Positions 1 to 5,940 of a DNA stretch of 25,541 nt are shown piece by piece. The position numbers and the translations under genes are program-made. Where the stretch lies: NCBI GenBank assembly GCA_934101605.1, contig CAKORS010000007.1:1-25541 (forward strand), given 5' to 3'. Source of the DNA: an uncultured Bacilli bacterium (GTDB taxonomy: Bacteria > Bacillota_I > Bacilli_A > RF39 > UBA660). Numbering within the stretch: the first letter of the stretch is position 1; each line of letters begins with the position of its first letter. A model generated the notes under the pieces. That model ran no database searches. It was not told the DNA's origin and saw nothing but the letters and a program-made list of their open reading frames with translations.

Positions 1-1316
1 ACTTTATGTGTTCCTGTTTTTAATCCTTGTAAATCCACATAAGCATTTATATTATCTTGGGTGATATTTTCTATATTAGAACTTGTTCCTTTTAAGATTA
101 TAGCTACTGAACTATCTTTAGCTGATGCAGCTTGTGCTACTAATCCTTCTCCAAGATTTCTTGTTTCTATATTGATATTATCAACTGTCTTTTCTTGTGT
201 TGATCCTAAAGTTATTTTTGCAACAACTGCCTTAACACTCATTTCTTTAACACCATTTGGTTTAGAAACATTTACTGTTATTGATGAATTCTCTTCTAGA
301 TCTGTTACATCTACTTTAACTGGTATTGAAGTTATATCAGCTAAACTTTTACTTGTTCCATAAATTGTTGTCTTAGTGATGTTTAGTGTAATATCTTCGA
401 TTGATTTTCCGAATTTTACATCTCCTTCTGGGATTATTGTAAATGGAACTTCTTTACTATTAGATGAAATAGTAACTGTTGCATCAATTGTTGATGGAAC
501 TATTTCTACATCTAATTTATCTCCTTTAGAATCATAAGCTACTAAAGGTATATTTTTTAATGTGTTTTCTCCTGAAGTTATGTTTTTGATTTTTGAAACA
601 TCAACTAAAGCTTTTATAGTTGCTACTTCATCTAGTTTATATTGAGCTCCTTTTACATATACTTCTTCTCTACTATAAGAGATATTTGAAACACTATATT
701 TAGAATCTAATTTACTTTCATTCAATATTTCTTTTTCTATTGTTTTTGTTGTAGACATTTTTTCATATATTACAACAGTCACACTTGATGGATCTAATTT
801 ATAATCTACCGATGATACTGATCCATTATATTTTAAATCAACTTTATGTGTTCCTGCTTTTAAGCCTCTTAGATCTACTACTACATCTTTATCAGGATAT
901 TGTTTTGCTAAATATAGATCTGATTTTCTTCCTATCATAGTTATATCAACTTTTTTAGGTAATCCTTCTACTACATATGCTTCTTCATTATATAATGCAT
1001 TTACTTTTTGCCCATACAATATATCTGCTGAAGAATTAAGTCCCTGGTTACTTAATCTATCTATTGTAAAGAACGCTACTATAGCAAGTGCTAATGAAAT
1101 AACTATTAAAAATGCTTTGTTATTAAATAGTCTATCTAATGGCTTATCGTTTTTCTTAAATAGTCCACTCATGAACATTAAGAATTTACTTAATGGTGTA
1201 ATTATTATTTTATCTAAAACGCTATATATTCCATATATAGCTCTATATATAAATCTACCTATAGCTTTTAATAATTTATGTTTCCTTTTTTTAGAGGATT
1301 TTTTCTTATTACTCAT
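1..1316 (-). CDS. cdaR: CdaR/YbbR-domain regulator of diadenylate cyclase (C-terminus beyond window)
   Basis: I translated the minus strand from the ATG at 1316; it stays open for 438 codons to the window edge, so the C-terminus is missing. Seen: a Lys-rich start (MSNKKKSSKKRKHK), a cytosolic stretch of about 60 residues, one membrane segment (about residues 65-83, FLIVISLALAIVAFF), then a long beta-rich extracytoplasmic part with repeated modules. The phrase DLxGLKxGTHKV occurs near residues 149 and 429, as expected for tandem YbbR domains; at least three modules are complete and another is entered at the edge. Known: CdaR binds CdaA through YbbR domains and modulates c-di-AMP synthesis, usually in a cdaA-cdaR-glmM operon. 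Its ATG overlaps the cdaA stop (TAATG), implying translational coupling. glmM may follow outside the window; that is inference. Confidence 0.9.
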   Translation of the reverse strand, partial: MSNKKKSSKKRKHKLLKAIGRFIYRAIYGIYSVLDKIIITPLSKFLMFMSGLFKKNDKPLDRLFNNKAFLIVISLALAIVAFFTIDRLSNQGLNSSADILYGQKVNALYNEEAYVVEGLPKKVDITMIGRKSDLYLAKQYPDKDVVVDLRGLKAGTHKVDLKYNGSVSSVDYKLDPSSVTVVIYEKMSTTKTIEKEILNESKLDSKYSVSNISYSREEVYVKGAQYKLDEVATIKALVDVSKIKNITSGENTLKNIPLVAYDSKGDKLDVEIVPSTIDATVTISSNSKEVPFTIIPEGDVKFGKSIEDITLNITKTTIYGTSKSLADITSIPVKVDVTDLEENSSITVNVSKPNGVKEMSVKAVVAKITLGSTQEKTVDNINIETRNLGEGLVAQAASAKDSSVAIILKGTSSNIENITQDNINAYVDLQGLKTGTHK

Positions 1317-2122
1317 TATTCATCCTCCTCTTCAAAATCATCTTCGAAATCATCTTGTTTTGGTCTTAATTCATCTATTAATAATAGTTTTGTATCATCA
1401 ATAGTTAGATTGTAGTATAAATCTCCTTTTATAGCTATAGAAATTCTTCCTGTTTCTTCTGAAATTACTATAGCAATTGCATCTGTATCTTCTGTAATTC
1501 CAACAGCAGCACGATGTCTTGTTCCTAATCTTTTATTTATTTTAGCGTTATTACTTGTTGGAAATACTGCTCCAGCACAACTTATTTTATCTCCTTGGAT
1601 AATTACTCCACCATCATGTAATGGATTATTTGGAAAGAATATTGATTCAAGTAATTCGCTAGATAAGTCAGCATATAAGTTTACTGATTTATCTATATAA
1701 TCTTGTAAGCTTACATCTCTTTCTAATACTATTAATCCACCAATTCTTGATTTTTTCATATATTCTATAGCGTGAACTACTTCGTATACTAGCTTTTCCC
1801 TTTCATCTACAGTTAATACTTTATGTCTTCCTAGTAACTGAGTTCTGCCTAACTGTTCTAATATAGTTCTAATTTCTGGCTGAAATATGATGATTAATGC
1901 AAGTGGTCCCCATTCAATTATATATTCAAGTAGTAATCCAACTGTTACTAATCCTAACCAATCACTTGCTAATTTTAGTATTAAAATAAGTATTATACCT
2001 TTAAATAGTAGTGATAGTTTAACGTTATTTTTAATATTTTTAATTATTGCATAAAATAATGTCCATACAATAATTATGTCTAAGACTTTTCTACATATAT
2101 CTATTATATATTCAAAACTCAT
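1316..2122 (-). CDS. cdaA: Diadenylate cyclase CdaA (DisA_N/DAC domain, membrane-bound)
   Basis: The 268-residue protein condenses two ATP to c-di-AMP, the essential second messenger controlling potassium, osmolyte and cell-wall homeostasis in Bacillota. Seen: three hydrophobic helices in residues 1-80 anchor it in the membrane, followed by FQPEIRTILEQLG and the DAC domain with the RHR motif (202-204, LGTRHRAAVGIT) and LHDGGVII (168-175). The catalytic DGA motif reads DGG here. The tail is acidic (DDFEDDFEEEDE). Start choice: an ATG at 2134 lies on the Shine-Dalgarno itself (ATGGAGGT), whereas the ATG at 2122 has GGAGGT five bases upstream, so 2122 is preferred. It overlaps cdaR by one base. 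A promoter is visible upstream (2149-2176). Family assignment is secure; the effect of DGG on activity is unknown. Confidence 0.95.
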   Translation of the reverse strand: MSFEYIIDICRKVLDIIIVWTLFYAIIKNIKNNVKLSLLFKGIILILILKLASDWLGLVTVGLLLEYIIEWGPLALIIIFQPEIRTILEQLGRTQLLGRHKVLTVDEREKLVYEVVHAIEYMKKSRIGGLIVLERDVSLQDYIDKSVNLYADLSSELLESIFFPNNPLHDGGVIIQGDKISCAGAVFPTSNNAKINKRLGTRHRAAVGITEDTDAIAIVISEETGRISIAIKGDLYYNLTIDDTKLLLIDELRPKQDDFEDDFEEEDE

Positions 2123-2148
2123 ATTTACCTCCATTTAGTGTCTTTTAA

Positions 2149-2176
2149 ATTATAACATGTTTTTTATAATTGTAAA
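2149..2176 (-). promoter_or_regulatory. Sigma-A promoter of cdaA-cdaR
   Basis: On the minus strand TTTACA (2171-2176) and a perfect TATAAT (2149-2154) are separated by 16 bases, about 20 bases before the cdaA Shine-Dalgarno. This is the closest and best promoter to cdaA. Confidence 0.7.
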
Positions 2177-2200
2177 ACCCCCACTAGATGTTGTAATTTT

Positions 2201-2230
2201 ATTATACTATCTTTCTTTATAAATTGTAAG
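2201..2230 (-). promoter_or_regulatory. Possible second upstream promoter of cdaA
   Basis: A second perfect TATAAT (2201-2206) has CTTACA (2225-2230, four of six consensus bases) 18 bases upstream on the minus strand. It lies between the tRNA terminator and the proximal cdaA promoter. AT-rich sequence makes such matches frequent, so this is tentative. Confidence 0.35.
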
Positions 2231-2249
2231 ATGTATTTATAATTTTATA

Positions 2250-2281
2250 AAAAAAATCAATTCACATAGAAATGAATTGAT
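2250..2281 (-). terminator. Intrinsic terminator after tRNA-Ala
   Basis: On the minus strand a nine-base-pair stem (arms 2273-2281 and 2256-2264, core TCAATTCA/TGAATTGA) with an eight-base loop runs into a T tract. It sits 13 bases beyond the tRNA CCA end, so it closes the tRNA transcript before the cdaA promoters. Confidence 0.85.
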
Positions 2282-2293
2282 GATATTTCTTTT

Positions 2294-2370
2294 TGGTGGA
2301 GAATAAGGGACTCGAACCCTTGACCCTCTGCGTGCAAGGCAGATGCTCTAGCCAACTGAGCTAATTCCCC
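2294..2370 (-). tRNA. tRNA-Ala (anticodon UGC), CCA encoded
   Basis: Reading the minus strand gives a complete 77-base cloverleaf: acceptor GGGGAAT/ATTCTCC, D-arm GCTC..GAGC, anticodon stem TCTGC/GCAGA with loop CTTGCAC (anticodon TGC), T-arm AAGGG TTCGAGT CCCTT, discriminator A and encoded CCA. The third acceptor pair is G-U, the G3:U70 identity element of alanine tRNA, which supports the assignment independently of the anticodon. It stands alone between khpA and cdaA with its own promoter and terminator. Confidence 0.97.
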
Positions 2371-2395
2371 AAAAATGTCTTTTAAGGACATTTTT
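2371..2395 (-). terminator. Hairpin between khpA and tRNA-Ala, likely rpsP-khpA terminator
   Basis: A nine-base-pair dyad, AAAAATGTC (minus) / GACATTTTT, with a seven-base loop ends in five T residues that directly touch the first G of the tRNA. It could terminate rpsP-khpA transcripts. The tRNA promoter begins just upstream and its predicted start point falls inside the dyad, so a short leader of the tRNA transcript contains only part of the hairpin. Confidence 0.55.
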
Positions 2396-2396
2396 A

Positions 2397-2424
2397 ATTA
2401 TACATTATTTTTTTGATTTGTCAA
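2397..2424 (-). promoter_or_regulatory. Consensus sigma-A promoter of tRNA-Ala
   Basis: Perfect TTGACA (2419-2424) and perfect TATAAT (2397-2402) with a 16-base spacer on the minus strand. It lies immediately after the khpA stop codon (2429) and about 27 bases before the tRNA. Both boxes being perfect fits a strong stable-RNA promoter. Confidence 0.85.
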
Positions 2425-2428
2425 TACA

Positions 2429-2677
2429 TTAAATGCTATCAACATTAATTTTTATTTGTTTATTATCTTTCATGTAACTACTAGCTTGAACAATGGTTCT
2501 AAGTGCGTTGATTACTTTTCCATTTTTACCGATTAGTTTAGGCATATCGTTTTCATCTACCATAACTTGAATTAATACTTCATTTTCATCTTCAGTTGGA
2601 AATTGTTTAACTGCAACCATATCTTTATTATCTACTAAAGATAAAATAATTTCTTCTGCTAATTTAGTTAATTCCAT
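2429..2677 (-). CDS. khpA: KH-domain RNA-binding protein KhpA (YlqC family)
   Basis: This 82-residue protein is a single type II KH domain. The nucleic-acid-binding GxxG loop is GKNG (residues 50-53) within KLIGKNGKVINALRTIVQ, followed by a short beta strand (QIKINVD). Known: KhpA proteins, often acting with KhpB/Jag, bind RNA and affect cell division and small-RNA function in Gram-positives. The start is two bases after the rpsP stop, with a modest AAAGG site inside the rpsP end, so the two are co-transcribed. In many relatives rimM, trmD and rplS follow; here a tRNA follows instead. Confidence 0.92.
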   Translation of the reverse strand: MELTKLAEEIILSLVDNKDMVAVKQFPTEDENEVLIQVMVDENDMPKLIGKNGKVINALRTIVQASSYMKDNKQIKINVDSI

Positions 2678-2679
2678 AA

Positions 2680-2952
2680 TTATTTATTACCTTTTTCTTC
2701 ATGTATTTTTTTCATAACTCCTGCTTTTGATAAAATATCTCTTGCAGTATCAGTTAAGATAGCTCCATTTTTAATCCATTTAATAGCTAATTCTTCGTTA
2801 ACTTTTATTTCTGCTGGATTTGTTAATGGATTATAGAATCCGATTAATTCAAGATACTTTCCATCTCTTGGACTTCTTGAATCAGTTGCTACGATACGAT
2901 AACTTGGTCTTTTTTTAGAACCCATTCTTGTTAATCTAATTTTTACTGCCAT
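2680..2952 (-). CDS. rpsP: Small ribosomal subunit protein bS16
   Basis: The 90-residue protein matches bS16 along its length: [21 protein letters not shown], then [20 protein letters not shown], and the segment around [12 protein letters not shown]. bS16 binds 16S rRNA early in 30S assembly. The start has AAGGAG seven bases upstream and a consensus promoter 26 bases further up. It leads a two-gene unit with khpA. Confidence 0.97.
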   Translation of the reverse strand: MAVKIRLTRMGSKKRPSYRIVATDSRSPRDGKYLELIGFYNPLTNPAEIKVNEELAIKWIKNGAILTDTARDILSKAGVMKKIHEEKGNK

Positions 2953-2977
2953 ACTTTTCTCCTTTCAAATTACCATT

Positions 2978-3006
2978 AGTATATTATATATTTTTTGGGT
3001 TGTCAA
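2978..3006 (-). promoter_or_regulatory. Sigma-A promoter of rpsP-khpA
   Basis: TTGACA (3001-3006) and TATACT (2978-2983) are 17 bases apart on the minus strand, one mismatch from full consensus in total. The -35 box is one arm of an inverted repeat (3000-3023). Confidence 0.85.
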
Positions 3007-3023
3007 CTATTTTTGGTTGACAA
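3000..3023. repeat. Inverted repeat covering the rpsP -35 box
   Basis: Arms TTGTCAAC (3000-3007) and GTTGACAA (3016-3023) are perfect eight-base complements around an eight-base AT-rich spacer. One arm contains the rpsP -35 hexamer. It lies between the cotE terminator and rpsP and lacks its own T tract, so an operator-like role is possible but unproven. Confidence 0.5.
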
Positions 3024-3036
3024 TTTAAATTTTGCT

Positions 3037-3062
3037 AAAAAAAATAAAAGTTTCCTTTTATT
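3037..3062 (-). terminator. Intrinsic terminator of cotE
   Basis: On the minus strand a perfect eight-base-pair stem AATAAAAG / CTTTTATT with a GAAA tetraloop is followed by a run of T. The upstream arm overlaps the cotE stop codon, a compact arrangement. Confidence 0.9.
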
Positions 3063-3603
3063 TTTCTTCTGTTATGAAGTCTTCTTTTACTTCTTTATCT
3101 ATATCTTCCATTACTTCTTCTTTTGTATCTTCATCTTTTATTTCTTCCCATTCATCTTCATTATCATCAACTGTAATACGCATTTTTGTATCTCCTACTA
3201 TTTCTACTCCTAATTCTTTTTCTATATCATATTCAATTTTACCATCTACTATATTTACTTTTGTGCAACTTGGTTGTCTTAAGCTTCTTACTATTATTTC
3301 TTCATTTGAAGATATATTGCTTTCTTTTTTTCTTGAAACCATTACCTCTTCATTATAATTTATAGTTTGTTTAGATACTAAAGTTTTTGTATCATTTTCA
3401 TATGAATACCAAATGTTTATATCACATGTTCCAGATAATATAATTTTATCATTATTTTTTCTACCACTAAATTTATGATTTATTACCCAACATCCTAAAA
3501 TAGTTGTAGGTTTTTCTTCCGGAACTAAAGTATAGTGATTAGTAAAAGTCTTTTTTCCTTTTCCTATTACTGCTTTAGTAACTATTTCTCTATAGTTTGA
3601 CAT
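3058..3603 (-). CDS. cotE: Spore outer-coat morphogenetic protein CotE family
   Basis: From the ATG at 3603 the protein has 181 residues, the length I recall for Bacillus subtilis CotE. Recognisable family blocks run in the right order: SNYREIVTKAVIGKGKK (2-18), ILGCWVINHKF (35-45), DINIWYSYENDTKT (61-74), LRQPSCTKVNI (108-118), VEIVGDTKM (133-141), and a strongly acidic tail (142-180). Known: CotE surrounds the forespore and directs outer-coat assembly. Start choice: the in-frame ATG at 3618 is part of the Shine-Dalgarno (ATGAGGAGTGAT); the ATG at 3603 follows GAGGAG at normal spacing. It ends in a strong terminator and is divergent from murI, beyond which lies miaB, a partner also near cotE in B. 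subtilis. Its presence suggests that the organism sporulates or had sporulating ancestors. Identification is from remembered sequence. Confidence 0.9.
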   Translation of the reverse strand: MSNYREIVTKAVIGKGKKTFTNHYTLVPEEKPTTILGCWVINHKFSGRKNNDKIILSGTCDINIWYSYENDTKTLVSKQTINYNEEVMVSRKKESNISSNEEIIVRSLRQPSCTKVNIVDGKIEYDIEKELGVEIVGDTKMRITVDDNEDEWEEIKDEDTKEEVMEDIDKEVKEDFITEEK

Positions 3604-3620
3604 AATATCACTCCTCATTC

Positions 3621-3647
3621 TAATTTATGCATTACTGCCTATTTTGT
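3621..3647 (-). promoter_or_regulatory. Candidate sporulation (sigma-K-like) promoter of cotE
   Basis: The minus strand reads CATAAATTA (3621-3629), matching the sigma-K -10 pattern CATAnnnTA, with AC (3646-3647) 16 bases upstream. It is very close to the Shine-Dalgarno, leaving almost no leader, and the -35 element is only two bases, so chance is a real alternative. Confidence 0.25.
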
Positions 3648-3679
3648 TGATAAAATTATTTGATTATCTTAATGTTTTA

Positions 3680-3708
3680 ATAACAATTTTTATTATTTAT
3701 GATAAAAT
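3680..3708 (+). promoter_or_regulatory. Weak candidate promoter of murI
   Basis: ATAACA (3680-3685) and TAAAAT (3703-3708) are 17 bases apart, ending 17 bases before the murI start. The -35 box matches four of six positions. Confidence 0.35.
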
Positions 3709-3725
3709 ATATAGAGAGGCGTTTT

Positions 3726-4442
3726 ATGAAAGATAAAATTGGAATATTTGATTCTGGTATTGGTGGTTTTACAGTTTTAGAAGAGATAAGAAAACTTTTA
3801 CCAAACGAAAACTATATTTATTATGCAGATTCTAAAAATAATCCTTATGGAGCGAAAAGTGATGAAGAGCTTTATGAAATTGTAAAAAATGTTGTAGAGC
3901 TATTATTAACAAAAAATGTTAAGTTAATAGTTATTGCTTGTAATACTGCTACTACTAAGTGTGCTGAAAAATTAAGATCTTGGTATAAGGATGTTTTATT
4001 TGTAGGAACAGAACCCGCAATTAAGGTTGCTTCTGATAATAATTATAAAAATACTATAGTTATGGCAACACCTTTAACTATTGCTTCTTTAAGAGTTCAT
4101 GATTTGATTAAAGAAAATAAGAAGAATGGTCAAAATTTTTATTTACTAGTATGTGATGGTCTAGCTAATGCAATAGAAAATAATGATTTAAAAAAAATTG
4201 ATGAAATACTTAACAATCTTTTAGGTGAATTTAAAGATAAAAATATTGATTCAATAGTTTTGGGTTGTACTCATTATCCTCTTGTTAAAAATAATATATT
4301 AAAGATTTTACCTAATGTTGAATTAATTGATGGAAATATAGGAGTTGCACATCAGGTTAAATATTTATTGAATAAAAATAATTTATTAAATAAATCTAAT
4401 AAACAAGGAACTTTAGAAATTATTAATAGTCTTGAAAATTAA
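3726..4442 (+). CDS. murI: Glutamate racemase
   Basis: Glutamate racemase makes D-glutamate for peptidoglycan by a two-cysteine acid/base mechanism. Seen: IFDSGIGGFTVLEEI at the N-terminus (Asp9, Ser10), YADSKNNPYG (33-42), first catalytic Cys72 in ACNTAT, and second Cys181 in LGCTHYPL with His183. The protein is 238 residues, somewhat shorter than the usual 260-275, mainly at the C-terminus. Start: ATG 3726 has GAGAGG six bases upstream; the in-frame ATG at 3699 has no such site. It is the only convincing gene on the plus strand, placed between divergent cotE and convergent miaB, and shares a bidirectional terminator with miaB. Confidence 0.95.
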   Translation: MKDKIGIFDSGIGGFTVLEEIRKLLPNENYIYYADSKNNPYGAKSDEELYEIVKNVVELLLTKNVKLIVIACNTATTKCAEKLRSWYKDVLFVGTEPAIKVASDNNYKNTIVMATPLTIASLRVHDLIKENKKNGQNFYLLVCDGLANAIENNDLKKIDEILNNLLGEFKDKNIDSIVLGCTHYPLVKNNILKILPNVELIDGNIGVAHQVKYLLNKNNLLNKSNKQGTLEIINSLEN

Positions 4443-4467
4443 AAAAATCTCGTTAAAGAGATTTTTT
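4442..4467. terminator. Bidirectional terminator between murI and miaB
   Basis: A ten-base-pair stem (4442-4451 with 4458-4467, AAAAAATCTC/GAGATTTTTT) around a six-base loop has T-rich flanks on both strands. It overlaps the ends of both convergent genes and can stop transcription from either side. Confidence 0.9.
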
Positions 4468-5881
4468 ATTTTACATATTCTCCATCTAGAGACCATGTTT
4501 TGGCTGATGTAATTTTCACTTTTATTATTTGTCCAATAAGTTCTTTTGGGCCTTTAAAGTTTACAAGTTTATTTGTATCAGTATATCCCATTAACATATC
4601 ACTTTTCTTCTCTGATGTTCCTTCTACTAATACTTCAACTTCTTTGTTTAATAGTTTTTCATTATTTATTAACGCATATTTGTTTATAATTTCATTTAAT
4701 CTTTGTAATCTTTCTTCTTTTTCTTCTTGTGTTATATCATCAGACATGCGTGCAGCTGGTGTTCCTTCTCTTTTTGAATAGATAAAGGTATAAGCACCAT
4801 CAAATTTACATTCTTCTGCTAATAATAGGGTATCATTAAATTCTTCTTCTGTTTCATTTGGAAAACCTACTATTATATCTGTTGTTATCGATATATTAGG
4901 TATTTTATTTTTTAATTTGTTATATAGCTTTAAATAATCTTCTTTTGTATATCTTCTACCCATAAGTTTAAGTATTTTTGTATTTCCTGATTGAACTGGA
5001 AGATGAATATGAGGCATTATATTTTTATACTTAGCCATTATATCAATCATTTCATCTGTGAAATCCCATGGATGGCTTGTAACAAATCTTATTCTATCTA
5101 TATTTGTTTTTGCAACATCTTCAAGTAAATAAGCCATACTATAACTGTCATCTAAATCTTTACCGTAGGCATTTACATTTTGACCTAGAAGTGTAGCTTC
5201 TTTATATCCTTGTTTTTTTAGTGTATTTACTTCGTTTATTATATCTATATGATTTCTACTTCTTTGTTTTCCTCTTGTGTATGGGACTATGCAATATGTA
5301 CAAAACTTATCACATCCATACATAATGTTTACATATGCTTTATATTTATTGTTTCTCGATACTGGCAAGTCTTCTACTATTGATCCTTCAATACTTGGAG
5401 CATCTATATTTATTTTTTTGTCGTTAAGCGAATTATAAATTACTTCGTTTAATTCATTTATTTTATGAGTTCCTAAAACAAAATTTATCCATTTATACTT
5501 TTCCATTATTCTTTTAATTGTTATTTCTTCTTGAGCCATACATCCCATTAGACCTACGATTAAATCTTTTTTTGTTTCTTTTATGTGTTTAGCTCTTCCT
5601 AACATACCAAATACTTTATTATTGGCATTTTCTCTTATAGAACATGTATTTAATATGATAAGATCTGCATCAGTCATTTTATCTGTTTTGTTATAACCCA
5701 TATATTCAATTAAAGCTTCTATATTTTCGCTTTCATGCTCATTCATTTGACATCCGTATGTTTTTAAGTAATAATTTTTATTTTTAACTATATTATGATA
5801 TTTATTATTTAATTTGAAGTTTGTTGTTAATACTTTATTATTTGTTCTTTTTCTTGCTTCATTAAGGTTTGGTAATTGCAT
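4466..5881 (-). CDS. miaB: tRNA-2-methylthio-N6-isopentenyladenosine synthase MiaB
   Basis: MiaB is a radical-SAM methylthiotransferase that adds the 2-methylthio group to i6A37 of tRNAs reading UNN codons. Seen in 471 residues: an N-terminal extension of about 35 residues; the UPF0004 domain with cluster ligands Cys44 (TYGCQMNEHES), Cys80 (LNTCSIRENA) and Cys114 (GLMGCMAQ); the radical-SAM CxxxCxxC at Cys190, 194 and 197 (YGCDKFCTYCIVPYTRG); and a C-terminal TRAM-like domain. TYGCQMNEHES and the N-terminal extension favour MiaB over RimO or MtaB. The start has GGAAGTGAT upstream. A promoter (5902-5930) is embedded in the preceding gene's terminator. cotE is nearby, as in B. subtilis. Confidence 0.95.
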   Translation of the reverse strand: MQLPNLNEARKRTNNKVLTTNFKLNNKYHNIVKNKNYYLKTYGCQMNEHESENIEALIEYMGYNKTDKMTDADLIILNTCSIRENANNKVFGMLGRAKHIKETKKDLIVGLMGCMAQEEITIKRIMEKYKWINFVLGTHKINELNEVIYNSLNDKKINIDAPSIEGSIVEDLPVSRNNKYKAYVNIMYGCDKFCTYCIVPYTRGKQRSRNHIDIINEVNTLKKQGYKEATLLGQNVNAYGKDLDDSYSMAYLLEDVAKTNIDRIRFVTSHPWDFTDEMIDIMAKYKNIMPHIHLPVQSGNTKILKLMGRRYTKEDYLKLYNKLKNKIPNISITTDIIVGFPNETEEEFNDTLLLAEECKFDGAYTFIYSKREGTPAARMSDDITQEEKEERLQRLNEIINKYALINNEKLLNKEVEVLVEGTSEKKSDMLMGYTDTNKLVNFKGPKELIGQIIKVKITSAKTWSLDGEYVK

Positions 5882-5901
5882 AATATCACTTCCTTTTATT
5901 G

Positions 5902-5930
5902 ATTATAAAAGAAAAAAACAAATTAATCAA
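5902..5930 (-). promoter_or_regulatory. Promoter of miaB inside the upstream terminator
   Basis: On the minus strand TTGATT (5925-5930) and a perfect TATAAT (5902-5907) have a 17-base spacer. The -35 hexamer is formed by the loop and one stem base of the terminator that ends the ankyrin gene, and the spacer includes its T tract. Confidence 0.65.
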
Positions 5931-5940
5931 TAATTTGTTT
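5912..5940 (-). terminator. Intrinsic terminator of the ankyrin gene
   Basis: The minus strand forms a ten-base-pair stem AAACAAATTA / TAATTTGTTT with a five-base loop, followed by T residues. The upstream arm overlaps the stop codon region of the gene at 5939. Confidence 0.85.

Noticed and set aside
1117..1404. Antisense open frame over the start of cdaR and end of cdaA
   Set aside because: No ribosome site, low-complexity Leu/Ile/Asn content, fully covered by well-supported genes. The same applies to other antisense frames, for example 61-363, 3032-3358, 4500-4781, 15437-15940 and 19463-19843.
2122..2134. Earlier ATG for cdaA at 2134
   Set aside because: This ATG is part of the Shine-Dalgarno sequence of the ATG at 2122 and has no site of its own. 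The ATG at 3618 for cotE is rejected for the same reason.
3017..3050. Plus-strand TTGACA as a promoter antisense to cotE
   Set aside because: No acceptable -10 box at the right spacing; the match follows from the inverted repeat.
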